DNA from: Lachnoclostridium sp. | Lineage (GTDB): Bacteria; Bacillota; Clostridia; Lachnospirales; Lachnospiraceae | Direction of reading: 5' to 3' | DNA length: 64,000 nt | Assembly: GCA_023665475.1 (NCBI GenBank) | Contig: JAMPEB010000002.1 | Span: 124,001-188,000 of the forward strand | Shown here: one piece after another, positions 8,002 to 17,865 of the stretch | How the letters are laid out: the number at the start of each line of letters is the position of its first letter | Numbering within the stretch: the first letter of the stretch is position 1 | Translations under genes and position numbers: made by a program | Notes under the pieces: model-generated | The model's input: the letters and a program-made list of their open reading frames with translations, nothing else | Database searches by the model: none | What the model was told of the DNA's origin: nothing

Positions 8002-8352
8002 TCACTCACCTTCCGACGGTTCTTCAATATTGCGCTGTATGGTTCTGAACCGGATACGCCCCGCGCCGAATAAATCCTTCAGCATCTGCGCAATCCCATC
8101 CGTCACTTCCTCTTTACAGGAAAAAATATCGACCGCCGCATATCGGTGTTCCGGCCATGTATGTATGGAAAAATGAGAATTGGAAATAATGGCAAAATAG
8201 GTGATTCCTACAGGTTCAAATTTATGGACGCACTCTTCCACGATATGCGCGCCCACATATTCGACCGCTTTATGGGCGGCAGCCTTTATGGCTTCCACAT
8301 CATCAATCATTTCCGAACAATCATATAAATCTGCGATAAGCTGTACTGCCAT
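8002..8352 (-). CDS. speD: S-adenosylmethionine decarboxylase proenzyme, bacterial SpeH/SpeD type
   Basis: The 116-residue size, the segment SNSHFSIHTWPEHRYAAVDI and the FSCKE cysteine identify the small prokaryotic AdoMet decarboxylase, a pyruvoyl enzyme made by self-cleavage before a serine. It makes decarboxylated AdoMet, the aminopropyl donor for spermidine. The cleavage serine normally follows Glu (ES-H); here the pair reads N-S-H, which is an odd feature worth noting. The next gene upstream ends only six bases before this start, and the membrane-fused SpeE homolog is encoded three genes downstream. Confidence 0.92.
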   Translation of the reverse strand: MAVQLIADLYDCSEMIDDVEAIKAAAHKAVEYVGAHIVEECVHKFEPVGITYFAIISNSHFSIHTWPEHRYAAVDIFSCKEEVTDGIAQMLKDLFGAGRIRFRTIQRNIEEPSEGE

Positions 8353-8358
8353 TTGGGA

Positions 8359-8691
8359 TCACTTCTTTCTGCCAAATAATTTCCCGGTCAGCTTGTGAAG
8401 CATTCCGTAGTCGGATTTCGATTCGCTTCTGTCTCCGCCGCATTTCGGACAGCGGGAAACATCCGCGCGGTTATAGGAACCGCAATAATCACACAGCCAA
8501 TCCGGCGCATCTGTGGTTTTTGCTTTCTCCTCCTGAGTCAGGACCGCCGCATCCAAATCATCGGGCAGATAAAAAAGTGTGTCAATCCCCCGCGGTCTTC
8601 CGCAGGACATACAGGCGTCAAACCTTGCTTTGATTCCCTTACGCCCGCAATATGCGCAGTCCCACAAGCCTTCTATCCTTTTTTCTTCCAT
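8359..8691 (-). CDS. Double zinc-ribbon protein of the polyamine cluster
   Basis: The 110-residue protein has two RanBP2-like zinc ribbons: W-D-C-A-Y-C with C-M-S-C-G-R-P (residues about 10-33), and W-L-C-D-Y-C-G-S-Y-N with C-P-K-C-G-G (about 66-86). The tail is basic (KLTGKLFGRKK). Such ribbons bind protein or RNA. It could be a soluble adaptor for the membrane proteins encoded next to it. It starts the run of closely spaced cluster genes, 14 bases after the alaS stop, so it may be read through from alaS. Confidence 0.8.
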   Translation of the reverse strand: MEEKRIEGLWDCAYCGRKGIKARFDACMSCGRPRGIDTLFYLPDDLDAAVLTQEEKAKTTDAPDWLCDYCGSYNRADVSRCPKCGGDRSESKSDYGMLHKLTGKLFGRKK

Positions 8692-8705
8692 TCTGTCCTA
8701 CCTGT

Positions 8706-11360
8706 TTACGCTAACTGCCCTTCCAGTACCTTTGCAGCCTCCGCGATTGCCGCAGGAATCCCCGCAGGATTCTTGCCGCCCGCCTGCGCCATATTGGGTC
8801 TTCCGCCACCGCCGCCGCCTACGAGAGCCGCAATGCCCTTGATTAAATTGCCCGCATGAGCACCGTTCTTCATGGCCCCATCCGTAGCCATGGCAATCAT
8901 ATTCACCTTGCCATCCTGATTGGACAGAAGCACCACTACGCCTTCGCCCAATTTTTCCTTGAGCTGGTCGCCCAAGTTGCGCAGTCCGTTCATGTCCACG
9001 CCATCCACGCTTGCCACAAGGAGCTTCACTCCTTTTACCTCAACGGTTCTATCCATTACATCGCCTAAAGCTTCTTTTGCAGCCTTGCTCTTTAAAGATT
9101 CATTCTCGGAAGCAAGTTCTTTCATCTCTGTCATAACATGCTCGCATTTTTCCACCAAGGAACCGGGATTCGTCTTAAGAACCCGACTTGCCTCCTCCAA
9201 AACCTTCTCCAGATTCCGGTAATAAGCCATGACTCCGTTTCCGGTCAGGGCTTCAATTCTGCGGACTCCCGCAGCCACGCCGTTCTCGGAAAGAATCTTA
9301 AAGGTAGAAATAACGCCTGTATTTTTAACATGGGTACCGCCGCAGAGCTCCACGGAAAAATCGCCCATTTTTACGACCCTTACCTTCTCGCCGTACTTTT
9401 CGCCGAACAATGCCATAGCACCTGTTTTTTTAGCCTCTTCAATGCCCATAACATCTGTTACCACAGGAAGATTCTCGGAAATCTTCTCATTGACAAGCGC
9501 TTCCACCTTAGACAGCTCGTCCTGTGTCATGGGCGCAAAATGGCTGAAGTCAAAACGCAGCCTCTCACCGTCCACATAGGAACCGCTCTGCTCCACATGG
9601 GTTCCAAGCACCTCTCTCAAAGCTTTCTGGAGCAGATGGGTCGCGCTGTGGTTCTTACAGGTGTCCGCCCTGTTTGCGGCATCCACCGTCAGGGTAACCA
9701 CATCTCCCACCTTCAACATGCCCTGCGTGACCGTCCCCACATGACCGATTTTGCCACCCAGAAGCTTAATGGTATCTTTTACCGCAAAACTGCCGTCCTT
9801 TGTGGTAATCACGCCGGTATCCGCATTCTGTCCGCCCATGGTTGCATAGAACGGCGTCTCTTCGACAATAATGGTGCCTGTCTGTCCGTCCGTCAGCGCA
9901 TCCACCAACTCCGTCTCCGTGGTCAGCACGCTTATCTTGGACTCATGCTGCAAGCGGTCATAACCTACAAATTCCGAAGTGATATTCACATCAATGGACT
10001 CGTATATGGTGGCATCCGCGCCCATATAATTGGTAACTTTGCGGGCTTTTCTCGCCTTTTCCTTCTGCTCCTTCATGCAGGCGTCAAACCCTGCCTGATC
10101 TATGCCGAAACCTTTCTCCGCAAGAATTTCCTCCGTCAAATCCACAGGAAATCCATAAGTGTCATAAAGTTTAAATACATTCTCACCGGAAAGCTCCTTA
10201 ACCCCGGAAGCCTTCATCTCCTCTTCCATCTCTCCTAAAATGCCCAATCCCTGATCGATGGTCTTGTCAAATTTATCTTCTTCCTGCGTCAATACATTCA
10301 GAATAAAGTCTTTCTTTTCCTCAAGCTCCGGATATCCGTCCTTACACTCGTGAATGACCGTCTTACTTAAATCGGCCAAAAACTTTCCGTCAACGCCGAG
10401 AAGCCTGCCATGCCTTGCCGCACGGCGGATTAATCTGCGCAGCACATAGCCCCTGCCTTCATTGGACGGCAGAATACCGTCGCTTATCATAAAGGTAGAG
10501 GAACGGATATGGTCGGTAATCAGACGGATGGACACATCCTTTGCCTCGTCCGTCTGATATTTCACATCTGCAATCTCACAAATCCTGTCACGGATTGCTT
10601 TCATGGTATCCACATCAAACACGGAATCCACATCCTGCACCACAACGGCAAGACGTTCCAGCCCCATGCCCGTGTCGATATTTTTCTGGGAAAGCTCTGT
10701 ATAATTTCCGTGTCCGTCATTGTCAAACTGTGTGAACACATTGTTCCACACTTCCATGAAACGGTCGCAGTCGCAGCCCACCTTGCAGTCGGGTTTGCCG
10801 CAGCCGTACTTTTCGCCCCTGTCATAATAAATCTCGGAACAGGGACCGCAGGGACCTGCGCCATGCTCCCAGAAATTATCACACTTTCCGTTCTCGTCCC
10901 GGTAAAAACGCGTAATCTTCTCACCGGGCACGCCTATCTCCTTTGTCCAGATATCATATGCCTCATCATCCTCGCAATAAATAGACGGATATAATCTCTC
11001 CGGCTCCATCCCCACTACCTGAGTGAGGAATTCCCAACTCCATGCAATTGCTTCATGCTTAAAATAATCTCCGAAGGAGAAATTTCCCAACATCTCAAAA
11101 AAGGTAAGATGCCTTGCCGTCTTACCAACATTCTCGATATCTCCCGTGCGTACGCATTTCTGACAGGTGGCAACCCTGCGCCTCGGAGGGATTTCCTGTC
11201 CCGTAAAATAAGGCTTTAAGGGCGCCATGCCGGAATTAATGATTAACAGACTGTTGTCATTATGCGGCACCAGAGAAAAGCTCTTCATCTTTAAATGCCC
11301 CTTGCCCTCAAAAAATTCCAAAAACATTCTCCTTAATTCATTTACGCCGTATGGTTTCAT
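8706..11360 (-). CDS. alaS: Alanyl-tRNA synthetase
   Basis: AlaRS charges tRNA-Ala and edits mischarged Ser and Gly. The 884-residue product has the class II catalytic domain (ELRRMFLEFFEGKGH, then motif-2-like FEMLGNFSFGDYF), an editing domain with HSATHLLQKALREVLG and CGGTHVKNTG zinc ligands, and the C-Ala domain ending GGGGGRPNMAQAGG. The upstream frame to 11552 lacks family similarity. GGAGG eight bases before the ATG at 11360 fixes the start. I looked for a T-box leader upstream and found none; the leader instead holds two strong hairpins. Confidence 0.97.
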   Translation of the reverse strand: MKPYGVNELRRMFLEFFEGKGHLKMKSFSLVPHNDNSLLIINSGMAPLKPYFTGQEIPPRRRVATCQKCVRTGDIENVGKTARHLTFFEMLGNFSFGDYFKHEAIAWSWEFLTQVVGMEPERLYPSIYCEDDEAYDIWTKEIGVPGEKITRFYRDENGKCDNFWEHGAGPCGPCSEIYYDRGEKYGCGKPDCKVGCDCDRFMEVWNNVFTQFDNDGHGNYTELSQKNIDTGMGLERLAVVVQDVDSVFDVDTMKAIRDRICEIADVKYQTDEAKDVSIRLITDHIRSSTFMISDGILPSNEGRGYVLRRLIRRAARHGRLLGVDGKFLADLSKTVIHECKDGYPELEEKKDFILNVLTQEEDKFDKTIDQGLGILGEMEEEMKASGVKELSGENVFKLYDTYGFPVDLTEEILAEKGFGIDQAGFDACMKEQKEKARKARKVTNYMGADATIYESIDVNITSEFVGYDRLQHESKISVLTTETELVDALTDGQTGTIIVEETPFYATMGGQNADTGVITTKDGSFAVKDTIKLLGGKIGHVGTVTQGMLKVGDVVTLTVDAANRADTCKNHSATHLLQKALREVLGTHVEQSGSYVDGERLRFDFSHFAPMTQDELSKVEALVNEKISENLPVVTDVMGIEEAKKTGAMALFGEKYGEKVRVVKMGDFSVELCGGTHVKNTGVISTFKILSENGVAAGVRRIEALTGNGVMAYYRNLEKVLEEASRVLKTNPGSLVEKCEHVMTEMKELASENESLKSKAAKEALGDVMDRTVEVKGVKLLVASVDGVDMNGLRNLGDQLKEKLGEGVVVLLSNQDGKVNMIAMATDGAMKNGAHAGNLIKGIAALVGGGGGGRPNMAQAGGKNPAGIPAAIAEAAKVLEGQLA

Positions 11361-11494
11361 GGTTATATCCTCCCTGTCAACATCATTTAAATAGGCGTTT
11401 ACGAAAATCTGAGCTTCGCAAATGCCTAAATATCCTTCAAATTTCCCGGCATGCCTCTTCGGGGCACGAAGAATCCATAAACTAGCACAAGTCA

Positions 11495-11580
11495 GGAAGA
11501 ATCCGCTTGCGGATTCTTCCCGGAATGACTTAGATTTTCTTAGGTTGAGCACTTTCCAACCTTAGAAAATCTTCATTCCG
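11495..11580. repeat. Double-hairpin intergenic element, copy 1
   Basis: A perfect 11-bp stem (GGAAGAATCCG, loop CTTG, CGGATTCTTCC) lies at 11495-11520. It adjoins a 60-bp imperfect palindrome at 11521-11580, whose arms CGGAATGA...GATTTTCTTAGGTTG and CAACCTTAGAAAATC...TCATTCCG pair almost throughout. The element lies directly after the hscC stop codon at 11589 (minus strand). A similar pair of hairpins, in the same order, lies at 44649-44762. No U-tract follows, so it is not a standard terminator. Confidence 0.8.
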
Positions 11581-11588
11581 TTCATACT

Positions 11589-13274
11589 TTAGTCGTCTTC
11601 TTCCTCAAGAATCTCATTCAGTTCGTCTCTTGCATCCATGATTCCCTCATGATCTCCTTTTTTCAGCGCCGCCTCAAATACTGTAATATAATGATCCAGT
11701 TTTTTCCGGCGGTCTCCCAAAGACTCCTCATACATGCGCTCAGCCCGCAGCAGCACCAGACGGTTTTCTTCATAATCTCTGGGCTGGATTTTTAAATATG
11801 CCAGCTCCTCCATACGCTTTTGAATCTCTTCCTCGGTCATCTGGTTATCCTGACCCTTGATGATCATTTTCTGGCTTTTTCCCGTGGACACTACCTTTAC
11901 TTCCACCTCCAAAAGGGAATTGATATCATAGGTGTAAGTTACATCCACGGACTCCTGCCCTTTGGGTGCTTTCGGCACATCAATTTCCAATTCTCCCAGA
12001 TACAGATTGTTTCGCGCGAAACGACTCTCGCCCTGCAATACCCGGACTCTTACCTTATCCTGATTGTCCCTTGCCGTATAAAGCCGCTCCGTATGACTTG
12101 CGGGAATCACAGTATTCCTCTCAATAATCGGACAGAATCTCCCGTCTTCAAATCTGCCTTCTTCATATTCCACCACAACCTCGGTACCCAGAGTAAACGA
12201 ACACACATCCGTAAGAATGACTTCCTTTACCTCTTCCCTGCGCTCCTTCATTGCCGCCTGAATGGCAGCGCCCAAAGCTACCGCCTCATCCGGATTCATC
12301 TTGGTATCGGGAAATTTTCGGAAAAGCCGGATCAAAAACTCCCTCACAATGGACAGCCTTGTAGCGCCTCCAATTAACAGCACTTCGTCAATATCGGACA
12401 GCTTAAGCCCTGCGTCCGCAAGACTTTTTTTCACAGGCTCCCTGATTTTCATGAGAAGCTCCTCGCAGGCTTCCTCATATTCCTTAACGGTAATTTTTTC
12501 TTCCTTCGTCTCTTCTTTGTACAGAAAGCTCATTGTCACTTCCGTCTGCTCGCTGATGGCGCGTTTTGCCTTCTCCGCCTGACGGTACAGCCGCACCTGT
12601 TCCTTTTCCGACAAATTCGCAAGGGTCAGACCGCTCTTCTGCAAAAATATCTTTGCCATCACCGCCGTGAAATCCTCGCCCCCCAGATAATTATCCCCGG
12701 CTACGGCACGGACCTCCAGAATATTGTGATAAAGCTCCAGAATGGACACATCAAATGTGCCGCCTCCCAGATCAAACACCAAAAACCGGGTATCCTGTGT
12801 TTTATCATACAACCCGTAGGCAACCGCAGCAGCAGTAGGTTCGGAGATCATTCTCTCCACCTTAAGCCCCGCCAACTCCCCGGCTCTTTTGGTCGCCTTT
12901 CTCCTCTTGTCATCAAAATATGCGGGCACACTGATAACAGCCTCCGTAACCTCTTCGCCCAGAAAGCTTTCCGCATCCTCTTTTAAAGCGCGCAGTACCA
13001 TGCTGGAGAGCTCCTCCGGCTTAAATTTCTGCCCGCTCAGCACATATTCCCGCTCCGTTCCCATGCTGCGCTTAAAGGTCTGCGCCACGGAATCGGGATA
13101 CAGGCTCATGCGCTCCCTTGCCGTCTCCCCCACATATACATTTCCTTCTTCGTCCACGCTCACAACGGAAGGAGTCAGATTCTTTCCCAACCGGTTGGGA
13201 ATAATCTTCGCCCCCTCTTCCGTAAAATAAGCCACCAGACTGTTTGTTGTTCCTAAATCAATTCCTACTATCAT
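11589..13274 (-). CDS. hscC: HscC-type Hsp70 chaperone
   Basis: A 561-residue Hsp70. The ATPase domain shows [37 protein letters not shown], the [15 protein letters not shown] phosphate loop and [15 protein letters not shown]. The substrate-binding domain is shorter than in DnaK, and the C-terminus is acidic without the DnaK-type lid tail. Length and the [26 protein letters not shown] region fit HscC, a specialised Hsp70 that works with its own J proteins rather than with DnaJ and GrpE. It follows a J-like TPR protein by 62 bases, the likely cochaperone. Clients are unknown. Confidence 0.88.
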   Translation of the reverse strand: MIVGIDLGTTNSLVAYFTEEGAKIIPNRLGKNLTPSVVSVDEEGNVYVGETARERMSLYPDSVAQTFKRSMGTEREYVLSGQKFKPEELSSMVLRALKEDAESFLGEEVTEAVISVPAYFDDKRRKATKRAGELAGLKVERMISEPTAAAVAYGLYDKTQDTRFLVFDLGGGTFDVSILELYHNILEVRAVAGDNYLGGEDFTAVMAKIFLQKSGLTLANLSEKEQVRLYRQAEKAKRAISEQTEVTMSFLYKEETKEEKITVKEYEEACEELLMKIREPVKKSLADAGLKLSDIDEVLLIGGATRLSIVREFLIRLFRKFPDTKMNPDEAVALGAAIQAAMKERREEVKEVILTDVCSFTLGTEVVVEYEEGRFEDGRFCPIIERNTVIPASHTERLYTARDNQDKVRVRVLQGESRFARNNLYLGELEIDVPKAPKGQESVDVTYTYDINSLLEVEVKVVSTGKSQKMIIKGQDNQMTEEEIQKRMEELAYLKIQPRDYEENRLVLLRAERMYEESLGDRRKKLDHYITVFEAALKKGDHEGIMDARDELNEILEEEDD

Positions 13275-13336
13275 ACCATGTTCCTTTGTTTCTTTTTTGA
13301 GGTAAATCTTCCTCCACTATTATAACAGCATTTTCT

Positions 13337-16300
13337 TTATTTTTTACGCCCAAATATTCCCTTAAGCTGTGCCATGAAACCGCTTGCACTACCGGACTGC
13401 ACCGTATCGGGCGACTGCTTTTCCCGCTGCAGCTCGGCATCGGGCGTCACCTTTGCCCCGTTTTCACAGATATGGCGGATGGCAAGCATAAACTCATCTT
13501 TCTGCTTGTCCAAATTGTCGTCCAGCCTTGCAAAAGCCTCTTTTTCTTTGCCGCATCTAAGCATAACCAGAATGCGCACCGCCTCTAATTCCTTACAGAT
13601 GCAATAGGTGCAGATATGACAGGTTTCCTCGCAGTCCCCCTTATCCAGCATCTGTTCCAATTCCTCTGCGGACTTCGTGTAATAACAGGACATGGTTTTC
13701 TCATAAACGGAGCTCTTTGCCATATTGGAATATTCTCTTGAACCGCCGCCTTTTTGCTCCGCCTTTGTCAGATGCAGCCTGAGTTTTGCCGCAAGCTCCC
13801 TACCCTTTTTATCATTTCCGCACAGAATACAGGTAAAAATGGCATCGCTTAAACTGTCGCCATATGTGCCCTGATCTCCCAAATCCAGCTTCTTGCACAT
13901 ATAATCAACAGCCTTTTCCCCGCTGCCGAACAAAAGCTCCTGCCATACCATTTTATCGTAATAATCGCTTTTTTCGCTGTTATCCAAGCTCTTCTTCCGG
14001 CTTTCCCATTGAGCCAGCAGCTCTTTTGCTTTTTCCGGCATTCCCGATACCTGATAAACATCGCATGCCTCGTTAAGGTAATCCAGCGAATCTTCACCGT
14101 AGGCGGATTTCAGTATCTGCACCGCCTTGTTCACTTCCCCGCAGCGCATTAAACAGGTGGCGTATTTGCTCATATGATAGGGAAAGCGGGAGCCTGTCTT
14201 CTTGGTAAATTTTTCATAGCATTTTGCCGCCTCTTTATAATTGCCCATAAGAGAATACAAATTTGCCATATCCGCGTAAATGACATCGCTCATTTCCGGG
14301 TCCCTGTAACGGTTTGCCCTCTTTAAACAGATGAGCGCCTGCTCATAATTTCCTTCAAATTTGTAGACAAAGCTGAGACCGTTTAAAGCATAGGGCTGTC
14401 TCGGATTTTCCGCAAGGGCTTTCTCAAAGTCTGCCTTAGCCTCCTCATAGCGATGCGCCGCCCTGTGGAATAATCCTCTTTCCACCAGCATATAAGTGCC
14501 GGGATACCAATACAAATATTCCGTCAATATGGGAAGCCCTTCGCGATACGCTTCCATATCCCCGTTTTCTACTTTTGTGAAATATTCTTTTCGGAATTTC
14601 GCCAGCTTCTCGTCCAGCACATCCGTTTCCGGCACATTTTTGCCCATCTGATACTGATACGCATCCAGTATCACACTCTCAATCCCCTGCGCCTTGGCGT
14701 CTTTAATCACATTCGCAAGATCCTCCGGTCTTTCCAGATCCAGAAAAACCTTTGCCACATGCTCATAAGCTCTCTCATAATTCGGGAAAAAGTGAATACA
14801 CTGCTGCCCCGACTGCACTACACCGGAAGCGTTCCACTGTCTGCGGTACACCTCAATCTCCGTGGCATAAGCAGCATAAACCTGATACTCATCCACAATT
14901 CTTGCACACAGATCAAGGCTCTTTTCATACTCTTCCATCTCCATGTAAATCTGAGCCTGTTCCAGCATAATCCCGATATCATTGGGACTGCCGTCCAAAA
15001 TACTGCCGCCCTCCTCAATGGCTTTCTCATAATTCTCCCTGCTGTGCTCGCTTTCCGGCTCATTCCTCATATCGCCCAGAGCATGAAAACACTGCATCCG
15101 AATCAAATGATACTGACGGATACGGTTCCTGTCCTTTTCCTTTTCTTCCTCCGGTTCATCGGTTTCCAGTTTCTTCCGCAAAGCCTTTTCCCATTTTTCC
15201 GCCCTTGCCAGAGCCTTTTCATATTCCGTCTCTTCCACATAAAGCTTTGTGAGAAGACCTTGGTATTCCGCATCATCCGCTTCGGGAATCCGACCTTCCA
15301 GCTCCTCTACCAGACTGATTCCCCTGCTGACCTTTCCATCCTGCAGATAGCACCAGCCCAATTCCAATGCGGAGCGGACATCCCCCTCCTGCTTATAATG
15401 CCTCTCATAATCCTTTTCGATTTCCGCATTTACCTTGGCAAGCAGCTCCATAAATTCATCGTCAGCGCCGGCTGCAAGCACGGTTTCCGCGCATTTTTTG
15501 GCTTCCTCATACTTACCCTGATGATAATTCCACTCGGTCAGGCGTACATTCGCCATATAATGGACATCGTTTACTTCCTTTAATTCCCGGTAAATTTCCG
15601 CCGCCTGTTCTTTCCTGTCATGATGCCACATGATTTCCGCCGCATTATAGCAGATCATCAAATCCTTGGGAAAACGCTCCTTAAGCTTTAACAGGCATGC
15701 AATGGCTTCCTCCGTCCTGCCCCGCTCCACCGCCGCATGGGCACGGCAGACCTCCATGACGGGATGATAAATATTCAGCTCGTCCGCATTTTTTATGTAC
15801 TCCTCCGCCTGCTCTATCTGCTTGTCCTGCAAAGCGTTCCAGCAGCGGTCATAATACTGCAGGAACATATCATAAGCAGCCTCCGGCTCACCTTCAAACT
15901 GCCCGAATTCCACATCCTCGCCGCGCTCACACTTTGCGACTACATAGTGAATAAAATCCACGGGGAAATGTTCTCTCAGCGCAGCGGCGTCGGACACAAG
16001 GTTCAGTTTTTCATCCAAAAGCTTCCATACATCCGTAGGAAGCTTAAAATGATCCATCAAAAAAGTGAGCAGCTTCATCCGGCAGTTTTCTTCTTCTTCC
16101 AGAGATAAAAAGATATCCTCCTCAAACAGCGCTTTCCATCTCTCTATGTCCTGTCTGGAATGAATATTTTTATAGATATCCTCCACCTGCGCCACCCAAA
16201 GACCCGAAGGCGTGGTATCCGCTTCCTTTTCGGCATTTTCATCCGTCTGCTTGGCATACAGACAGGCTTCTTCATAAGCCGTGCGCAGTCTTTTGAACCC

Positions 16301-16417
16301 TTCCGGATTATCCTCCGGATTGGTCACGGAAAGCTTATCCCGATAAGCATTCCTAATAGCCTGCTCATCCTTGGTCGCCTCTATTCCCAATACCTGAAAT
16401 ATCTCTAATACTTCCAT
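13337..16417 (-). CDS. Large TPR protein with a degenerate N-terminal J domain
   Basis: The 1,026-residue protein begins with a J-like domain (residues about 5-55): IFQVLGIEATKDEQAIRNAY, then RDKLSVTNPEDNPEGFKRLR, then AYEEA. The HPD tripeptide that activates Hsp70 ATPase is replaced by NPED. The rest is a long superhelix of tetratricopeptide-like repeats, for example AHRYEEAKADFEKALAENPRQPYALNGLS and GNYKEAAKCYEKFTK. It lies immediately upstream of hscC, which resembles the E. coli hscC neighbourhood where J proteins are also divergent. The likely role is client selection or scaffolding for HscC. AGAGG lies seven bases before the ATG, 12 bases after the glyS stop. Confidence 0.82.
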   Translation of the reverse strand: MEVLEIFQVLGIEATKDEQAIRNAYRDKLSVTNPEDNPEGFKRLRTAYEEACLYAKQTDENAEKEADTTPSGLWVAQVEDIYKNIHSRQDIERWKALFEEDIFLSLEEEENCRMKLLTFLMDHFKLPTDVWKLLDEKLNLVSDAAALREHFPVDFIHYVVAKCERGEDVEFGQFEGEPEAAYDMFLQYYDRCWNALQDKQIEQAEEYIKNADELNIYHPVMEVCRAHAAVERGRTEEAIACLLKLKERFPKDLMICYNAAEIMWHHDRKEQAAEIYRELKEVNDVHYMANVRLTEWNYHQGKYEEAKKCAETVLAAGADDEFMELLAKVNAEIEKDYERHYKQEGDVRSALELGWCYLQDGKVSRGISLVEELEGRIPEADDAEYQGLLTKLYVEETEYEKALARAEKWEKALRKKLETDEPEEEKEKDRNRIRQYHLIRMQCFHALGDMRNEPESEHSRENYEKAIEEGGSILDGSPNDIGIMLEQAQIYMEMEEYEKSLDLCARIVDEYQVYAAYATEIEVYRRQWNASGVVQSGQQCIHFFPNYERAYEHVAKVFLDLERPEDLANVIKDAKAQGIESVILDAYQYQMGKNVPETDVLDEKLAKFRKEYFTKVENGDMEAYREGLPILTEYLYWYPGTYMLVERGLFHRAAHRYEEAKADFEKALAENPRQPYALNGLSFVYKFEGNYEQALICLKRANRYRDPEMSDVIYADMANLYSLMGNYKEAAKCYEKFTKKTGSRFPYHMSKYATCLMRCGEVNKAVQILKSAYGEDSLDYLNEACDVYQVSGMPEKAKELLAQWESRKKSLDNSEKSDYYDKMVWQELLFGSGEKAVDYMCKKLDLGDQGTYGDSLSDAIFTCILCGNDKKGRELAAKLRLHLTKAEQKGGGSREYSNMAKSSVYEKTMSCYYTKSAEELEQMLDKGDCEETCHICTYCICKELEAVRILVMLRCGKEKEAFARLDDNLDKQKDEFMLAIRHICENGAKVTPDAELQREKQSPDTVQSGSASGFMAQLKGIFGRKK

Positions 16418-16429
16418 CCCAATACCTCT

Positions 16430-17818
16430 TTAAAATACAAATTTGTCCGCAAAATAAGCTTCCAAATCCGCAATTTTTATGCGCTCCTGCTCCATGGAAT
16501 CACGGAAACGCACCGTCACACAGCCGTCCGTCTCAGACTCAAAATCATAGGTTACACAGAAAGGCGTCCCGATTTCATCCTGTCTGCGGTATCTCTTACC
16601 GATATTTCCCCTGTCATCAAACTCGCAGTTATACTTCCTTGACAGTTTCGCAAAAATCTCCTCCGCTCCCTGATTCAGCTTCTTTGAGAGGGGAAGCACG
16701 CCTATTTTTACGGGCGCAAGCGCCGGATGAAATCTAAGTACCGTTCTCATCTCTCCGTCGGGAAGCTGCTCCTCATCATACGCTGCACAAAGAAATGCCA
16801 GCACCACGCGGTCAGCCCCTAAGGAAGGCTCTACTACATATGGTATGTATTTTTCTTTCTTTTCATCGTCAAAATAGGACATATCTTCACCGGAAGTATT
16901 CTGATGCTGGGTCAGATCATAATCCGTTCTGTCCGCAATACCCCACAGTTCGCCCCAGCCGAAGGGGAATTTAAACTCAATATCCGTGGTGCCCTTGCTG
17001 TAAAAGCAAAGTTCCTCCGGCGAATGGTCCCTCAGCCTCATTTCATCTTCCTTCATTCCCAGAGACAGAAGCCAATCACGGCAGAAAGCCCTCCAATACT
17101 GAAACCACTCCATATCCGTGCCGGGTTCGCAGAAAAATTCCAATTCCATCTGCTCAAACTCTCTGGTGCGGAAGGTAAAGTTGCCGGGAGTAATCTCGTT
17201 TCGGAAGGATTTGCCGATTTGCGCAATGCCGAAGGGAAGTTTCTTCCGGGAAGTCCTCTGTACATTCTTAAAATTCACAAAAATACCCTGAGCCGTCTCC
17301 GGCCGCAAATATACCGTGTTTTTGGCGTCCTCCGTCACCCCCTGAAAAGTCTTGAACATCAGATTGAATTGACGGATATCCGTAAAATTATGCTTGCCGC
17401 AGGAGGGACAGGGAATATTCTTTTCCTCTACAAATTCCTTCATCTGCTCCTGCGTCCATGCATCCACGCTCTCCGTCAGCGCAATCCCATTTTCCTCACA
17501 GAAATCCTCTATCAGCTTATCCGCGCGGAAACGCTCATGACATTCCCTGCAGTCCATCAAAGGGTCCGCAAAACTGCCAAGATGACCGCTTGCCACCCAT
17601 GTCTGGGGGTTCATTAAGATGGCGCAGTCCACACCCACATTGTAGGGATTTTCCTGCACAAATTTCTGCCACCATGCCTTTTTTACATTATTCTTCAGCT
17701 CCACACCCAGATTGCCGTAATCCCATGTATTGGCCAGTCCGCCGTAAATCTCCGAGCCGGGATATACGAAGCCCCTTGCCTTTGCCAGAGCCTGAATTTT
17801 GTCCATTGTCTTTTCCAT
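16430..17818 (-). CDS. glyS: Glycyl-tRNA synthetase, single-chain class II
   Basis: The 462-residue protein is the alpha-2 type GlyRS. It shows [15 protein letters not shown] near the start, zinc-like cysteines in [10 protein letters not shown] and CPSCGKHNF, the class II motifs [15 protein letters not shown] and [25 protein letters not shown], and a C-terminal anticodon-binding domain ([14 protein letters not shown]). GGAGG lies eight bases before the ATG at 17818; the ORF could also start at a GTG three bases earlier. It is in the era-recO-lipoprotein-glyS run, without a T-box. Confidence 0.96.
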   Translation of the reverse strand: MEKTMDKIQALAKARGFVYPGSEIYGGLANTWDYGNLGVELKNNVKKAWWQKFVQENPYNVGVDCAILMNPQTWVASGHLGSFADPLMDCRECHERFRADKLIEDFCEENGIALTESVDAWTQEQMKEFVEEKNIPCPSCGKHNFTDIRQFNLMFKTFQGVTEDAKNTVYLRPETAQGIFVNFKNVQRTSRKKLPFGIAQIGKSFRNEITPGNFTFRTREFEQMELEFFCEPGTDMEWFQYWRAFCRDWLLSLGMKEDEMRLRDHSPEELCFYSKGTTDIEFKFPFGWGELWGIADRTDYDLTQHQNTSGEDMSYFDDEKKEKYIPYVVEPSLGADRVVLAFLCAAYDEEQLPDGEMRTVLRFHPALAPVKIGVLPLSKKLNQGAEEIFAKLSRKYNCEFDDRGNIGKRYRRQDEIGTPFCVTYDFESETDGCVTVRFRDSMEQERIKIADLEAYFADKFVF

Positions 17819-17865
17819 CACATATGCCTCCCTGATTATCCTCTATTTTATCAGCTTATCTGTCT

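Noticed and set aside
11361-11588. T-box or other riboswitch before alaS
   Set aside because: No TGGNACCGCG-type T-box core or specifier loop; only the hairpins reported above are present.
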